Source: Chromera velia (lineage: Eukaryota; Sar; Chromeraceae). From it: a stretch of DNA of 30,706 bases. Numbering within the stretch: the first letter of the stretch is position 1; the number at the start of each line of letters is the position of its first letter. This document shows positions 27,601 to 30,706 of this stretch, in pieces. The position numbers and the translations under genes are program-made. The notes under the pieces are model-generated. The model did no database searches, had not been told where the DNA came from, and worked only from the letters and a program-made list of their open reading frames with translations. The stretch covers positions 1 to 30,706 of the forward strand of contig JAHBMJ010001452.1 of assembly GCA_018398765.1 (NCBI GenBank), read 5' to 3'.

Positions 27601-30600
27601 GTCAACCCCCCCGTCTCCCCAGTAGATGGTCCTGACATCCGACGGGGAGACGCCCCTTCCCTCCCTCTTTCCGGTCTCCCCCCCCTCCCTCCGTCAGGCC
27701 ATCAGGCCGTCAACGCCCCTGGGGAAGTTTCAACGGCCCCTCCAGAGGGAGGCGCTCAGGAGAAGACTGGTCGGTCGTCTACGCAGAGGGAGAGGCCGTC
27801 CTCCTCCTCGGCCGAGAAGGCTCAGGAGGGGGGAGGCGTTCTCTCCCCCACTCCCTCTGCGGTTCCTCCCTCAGGACCTTTGGATGCTCAGGAAGAGGGA
27901 GGAGAGGGAGCGGAGGGAAGGCAGGAGGCTGGACAGGCAGGGAGGGAAAGAGAAAGGGAACCGTCAGATGAAGAGGAGGCTGGGGAGGGAGAGGGAGAGA
28001 ACGACCACGACGACCACCACATCGTTGAGTATCATGAGGCGCCGCGGTTGAATGAAGATCAGGTGCGTGCGTCACTGTAAGGAACGGCCCACTCGTTTTG
28101 ATTTGTGGATGGTCATGCAGCTCATTCGACGAAACAGCCTTTGTCCGCATTATCATTCAGACGAAAGAAGAACAGTTGAAAACACAGATTCTGGGGGGTG
28201 CAGACGAAGGCAGGAGAACGGGGGCACGCGCATGAGAGAGGGAGGGGCAAAAGATAAATCTACGTCCTCTTTTTCCTTGTGCTCTGCTCATTTGCCTCCG
28301 CTCGTCTCATTCGCTGTAAAGAAGAAACTAGCGGCTTGCTCTCAAAGAGAATATTGTGGGTTTCTTTCTCTTGGTTCTTTCTCTTCTCCTCTTTTATTCG
28401 AATGTTTGTTTCATTTCAGGCCCGCGCACTCGGCATCAAAAGCCCTTGGAGGATGGTCAGGTCCCGTTTCTATGTGACAAGTGCCAGTCACCTCCAGTCG
28501 CTTCTGAACGTGGTGCTGTTTGGAAACGAAAGCGTGGGCGTGCCTCCTCTGGTGGCCAGGGACGCAGCAGACAAAGTCTTTCGCATCACCGACCTCCACT
28601 ATCTCTCGTACATGGTTTTCAGGTCAGGTGGAGGAAGGGAATCTCTCCTTTTGTCTCCTTTTTCTGTGGCTCTGCCTGTGTGAGAGGCTGTATATGTATT
28701 AGTACGTGTGTCGTCGGACTTGTGCTGTTTTTGTCTTGGTGCTGTGAGCTCTTTTTCCATCGAGTTGACTAGACAGGGGGGGGATACAGACGGATTACGT
28801 GACTGATTGCGCCTCGATTGCCTGCATGTCGCCTTGCGTCCCCTTTCTGTTCAGTCATTCGCTTTCTTTCGTGCTCGAAATTTTCTTTTTTTTTTTTGTC
28901 TTCAGGGAAGGAGGCCCGTCACTCCTACTCCCTTCTCGCGTGAGTACCTCAATGCGTTCATTCATTCATTCATTCATTCAGCAGTAAGTGATCCATCAAC
29001 TAAGTGAAGATAATGTGAGTGAGCAAGAAACAGCTGCCCATCAAAATGCTCAACAGATGAGTCTGCAAGACTCAACGCACACATGCACATGGACATCAAT
29101 GATCAAACAACCCCTACGCATGCAGACTCTGGGAGAGAAGAAAGTTGCCGAAGGACGATCCGAATCGGTTCAGAGTGGAAATTCTCTTCTCCACTGGCGC
29201 AAAGGACGGAGTGGGGCAGAACATCGATCTCCTGCAGGTAGGCATGCATGCACTGACATGGAGAGGGGCACCGAGAAGAAAGGGCAGAGCTGCATGAGGT
29301 TGTTTTGTTTGCAACTAGACATTAGAAGAAAAGCAGGGAAAATGGACGGAGGGTCAAAACCGCCCTTGTGCTCAAACAGGTGAAGGGGGGGAAAACTATG
29401 TGAGACAAAGAGGTATCTACGGGTTCTGTTCTACACCTTACGACCTTTTTTCCGCCTCATCCATCCCATTGAAACCTGTTTTTCTTTCACTCCGTTCTCA
29501 TTTCTCTCCTGACTCTGTGTGCAGAGAGAGGCTCTAGAGAAGCAGGAGGCAATATTCCACTTCACACAAATGCAACAACAGCAGCAACAACAGCAGGCCC
29601 CCCAGGGTACGCCCTCGTTGGGCCCATCTGCCCCCCCTTCTGCAAATGTCAGCGCTCCCCTAATCGACTCTCCCCTCGGCGTCCCAGCAGCCACTGGCGC
29701 AAAAGATGGAGACAGCCTAAAGAAGGGAGGGGGCGGGGGGGCATCTCCACTCCCAGCTCTCCTTCGCCCCGTCAACGTGCCAGCCGGAGGTCTCGACTCT
29801 GCGGCCTCCTCTCAGCCTTCCCTTGGCCATGTAGGCACGCCAGATGAACACCAGCAAGACAAGGGCGTCGGGCAGCTGCCACCAGCAGCGGCGGCGGCGC
29901 TCATGGCGGCGGGTGGCGCTGAGGCTGTTCCTGCGGATGCGGACATCAGTCTGCTGCTCGCAGGAGGGGGTGTGAATGCAAGTTTTGGTCGTCTGAAGGG
30001 AGCGGCAACAGGTGGATTCAGTCCGAAGAGTTCGTTCGATAACCTGCGAGATATGCAGGGGACGTCTGGGCAGGGGGGGACGGGGGGAGGAATGGAGAGG
30101 GAGGGGGGAGACAAGGACAGGCCTGAGATTCCTCTGTTCAATTTGGTGGGAAAATGGGGAGAGGGTGAAGGGGACGATGAGGAGTTAGATGGATCGGATG
30201 AGGAGCAGATGTGGCAGAATGAAGAGGATAGAGAGAGAGGAGAAAACGATGGGGGAAAAGAGAGAGACAAAACCCCGACCGTGCAAGGGGGCTTATCGAG
30301 AGATGTGAGTGCGGGAGTGTCCCGTAAAAGTTCAATGCAGGGGAGTGCGGGAGGTGTGAACTTGACACGAAGCGCCACTGCCGGTGATCTCGTTGCGTGT
30401 CTCCGCTCGTCTTCCATGTGCGGGGGTGGTGCAGGAAGAGAGGTCTCAAGCGGAAAGGAGAGAGACAGAGAGAGATCTGATGCCTCACCTTCCAGGGCGA
30501 CAGAGAGGTCTGTGCCTGTATCGACTGGGGGGTTTTTCTCCCAGACAGGCACCGGGACTAGTGTCACAGGAGGGGCGGGGGTTGGTGGAAAGCCGCCACT

Positions 30601-30706
30601 GGCAGTTGACACTTCCCGTCGGGGTTCCCGTGTCTGGACAACAGCAGCAGGGGGGCCGGCCGTCTCTGTTATTGGGGGAGGGGGGGTCACGGGAACGGGG
30701 GGGGGG
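15145..30706 (+). CDS. PPIP5K: Diphosphoinositol pentakisphosphate kinase, PPIP5K/Vip1 family (29 exons seen, 3' end off window)
   Basis: Dual-domain cytosolic enzyme that adds (ATP-grasp half) and removes (histidine-phosphatase half) the 1-diphosphate of inositol pyrophosphates, making 1-InsP7 and InsP8. Exons: 15145-15303, 15557-15640, 15936-15992, 16328-16369, 16738-16795, 17010-17061, 17500-17568, 17864-17942, 18300-18653, 18975-19228, 19682-19760, 20193-20299, 20664-20742, 21098-21478, 22143-22701, 23029-23114, 23638-23721, 24062-24148, 24465-24514, 24668-24746, 25092-25216, 25424-25510, 26015-26089, 26383-26437, 26753-26820, 27087-28062, 28420-28622, 29126-29237, 29525 to edge. Every junction is GT-AG and keeps phase, and the first 28 exons sum to exactly 1500 codons. 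Introns are 153-664 nt. The protein is at least 1894 residues, longer than typical members because of two large inserts and a long tail. The start ATG lies 16 residues before the conserved LGVCAMANK. Confidence 0.92.
17206..17235. repeat. Poly-T run in PPIP5K intron 6
   Basis: About 20 consecutive T before CGCGTTTTTTCAG. It looks like a second strong acceptor inside the intron, but no conserved exon follows it. Confidence 0.9.
18899..18934. repeat. (GT)n/(GTGC)n repeat in PPIP5K intron 9
   Basis: TGTGTGTG followed by three GTGC units, 40 nt upstream of the exon 10 acceptor. Confidence 0.9.
18975..19760 (+). other. PPIP5K: PPIP5K interdomain linker (exons 10-11, residues 319-429)
   Basis: [20 protein letters not shown] ends the kinase side. 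It is followed by a Pro/Asp/Ser/Gly-rich patch (residues about 340-375) and a helical [20 protein letters not shown], then [17 protein letters not shown] and an acidic stretch. The linker is less conserved in the family, so the exon limits rest on splice signals and phase (phase 2 junction making Arg 403). Confidence 0.8.
19619..19680. repeat. (CT)n(CG)n(GT)n repeat at the PPIP5K intron 10 acceptor
   Basis: A CT run, a CGCGCGCGCG run and a GT run end directly in the TGTGTGTGCAG acceptor of exon 11. The CT part probably serves as the polypyrimidine tract. Confidence 0.95.
20193..20742 (+). other. PPIP5K: PPIP5K phosphatase domain, first block (exons 12-13, residues 430-491)
   Basis: [20 protein letters not shown] contains the branch-2 histidine phosphatase signature with H440 as nucleophile. 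The family consensus is RHGDRTPKQK; this copy has K444 for Thr. The acceptor of exon 12 is an unusual GATGAAG without a long pyrimidine tract, but its phase fits. Exon 13 ([20 protein letters not shown]) matches the 'K.KSPEQLQEVLD' helix. Confidence 0.88.
21489..21607. repeat. (TTTC)n polypyrimidine repeat in PPIP5K intron 14
   Basis: About 115 bp of almost pure pyrimidine starting just after the exon 14 donor, passing into TTTG and TTTA variants. Intron 14 is the longest of the gene (664 nt). Confidence 0.95.
21640..21677. repeat. (GTCT)n repeat in PPIP5K intron 14
   Basis: Tandem GTCT units, separated from the TTTC repeat by a short TTTA/TTCA stretch. Confidence 0.9.
22591..26820 (+). other. 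PPIP5K: PPIP5K phosphatase domain, second block (exons 15-25, residues about 768-1070)
   Basis: Family landmarks in order are [136 protein letters not shown] and [19 protein letters not shown]. The sequence is nearest in flavour to the plant and alveolate forms. The small exons (50-125 nt) all keep phase. Confidence 0.9.
22978..23014. repeat. (TTGTC)n pentamer repeat in PPIP5K intron 15
   Basis: Seven perfect pentamers just before the TTGTTGTTGCAG acceptor of exon 16. Confidence 0.95.
26958..26990 (+). repeat. (GTGGGC)n hexamer repeat in PPIP5K intron 25, G-quadruplex-type
   Basis: Five GGG triplets, at 26960, 26966, 26972, 26978 and 26984, each separated by CGT. This satisfies the G3-N1-7 quadruplex pattern on the sense strand, so both DNA and pre-mRNA could fold. 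Confidence 0.9.
27087..28030 (+). other. PPIP5K: PPIP5K phosphatase insert 2: large low-complexity region in exon 26
   Basis: After [18 protein letters not shown] come about 300 residues rich in Gly, Ser, Pro, Glu and Arg, with a Lys/Glu coil ([20 protein letters not shown]) in the middle and an acidic [17 protein letters not shown] end. The exon is 976 nt, far longer than its neighbours. In other family members this point, before the 'RSRFYFTSESH' strand, is a much shorter loop. Confidence 0.85.
28031..29237 (+). other. PPIP5K: PPIP5K phosphatase domain, last block (end of exon 26, exons 27-28)
   Basis: [12 protein letters not shown] is followed by [40 protein letters not shown] and [19 protein letters not shown]. 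The family strand 'RSRLYFTSESHVHSLL', the 'ELNYMTQIV..LYE' helix and the closing 'RFrVEl.FS.Ga' strand are all present. The position where animals have His (HVELHFS) is FRVEILFS here, similar to the plant form (FRIELTFS). Confidence 0.9.
28957..28981. repeat. (CATT)n repeat in PPIP5K intron 27
   Basis: Six tandem TTCA units within the 503-nt intron between exons 27 and 28. Confidence 0.9.
29525..30706 (+). other. PPIP5K: PPIP5K exon 29: long disordered C-terminal tail, open to the window edge
   Basis: Phase 0 from a TGTGTGCAG acceptor, the frame is open for 394 codons without a stop. It starts [20 protein letters not shown] with a Gln run, then has Ala/Pro/Gly/Ser-rich sequence, an acidic patch ([20 protein letters not shown]) and Ser/Arg-rich stretches including [11 protein letters not shown] and [11 protein letters not shown], possible basophilic kinase sites. 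No conserved domain is visible. A 292-codon frame on the opposite strand is its shadow. Confidence 0.8.

Noticed and set aside
29812-30690. 292-codon Pro/Ser-rich open frame on the minus strand
   Set aside because: It is antisense to the open, in-phase last exon of PPIP5K and its composition is the reverse complement of that G-rich coding sequence; no domain is visible.

Overview
The window looks like nuclear DNA of an intron-rich, microsatellite-rich protist. It carries a membrane hybrid histidine kinase (absent from metazoa and from apicomplexans), an ABCG half of the algal/protist kind, a plant/alveolate-like diphosphoinositol kinase, and introns packed with CT/GT repeats. All 28 introns of the largest gene can be read as GT-AG, which argues against a dinoflagellate. 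My best inference is a chromerid alga, Chromera velia-like rather than the more compact Vitrella. This rests on gene content and texture, not on a database match. Both window ends are G homopolymers and both terminal genes are cut, so this is probably a whole contig.

Layout: (1) 283-608 (+) is the last exon of an ABCG-type transporter. (2) 609-3356 has no supportable gene; it holds pyrimidine repeats and an AT-rich stretch with a recurring AGTAACTT/AAGTTACT motif. (3) 3357-3737 (-) is the terminal exon of a leucine-rich-repeat protein of ribonuclease-inhibitor type. (4) 4336-9471 (-) is a multi-exon membrane hybrid histidine kinase: about five TM helices, HisKA, HATPase and a receiver whose phospho-acceptor Asp is Gly. 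(5) 9472-13130 is gene-poor, with two different tandem duplications (period about 471 bp and 187 bp) and AT-rich DNA. (6) 13131-14472 (-) is a two-exon small secreted cysteine-rich protein of 159 residues. (7) 14473-15144 is a 672-bp divergent promoter region. (8) 15145 to the right edge (+) is a diphosphoinositol pentakisphosphate kinase (PPIP5K/Vip1 family) with at least 29 exons. I reconstructed it with every junction in phase: 1500 codons to the end of exon 28, then an open exon of 394 codons reaching the edge.

The PPIP5K gene is the best supported result. Its ATP-grasp kinase half keeps the metal-binding D282/D295/N297. Its histidine-phosphatase half keeps RHGDR but has Lys for the usual Thr in RHGDRTP, and is interrupted by two large low-complexity inserts. 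The histidine kinase and PPIP5K are both signalling proteins, but nothing in the sequence shows that they work together. No RNA gene, CRISPR array or recognisable transposase/reverse transcriptase was found.
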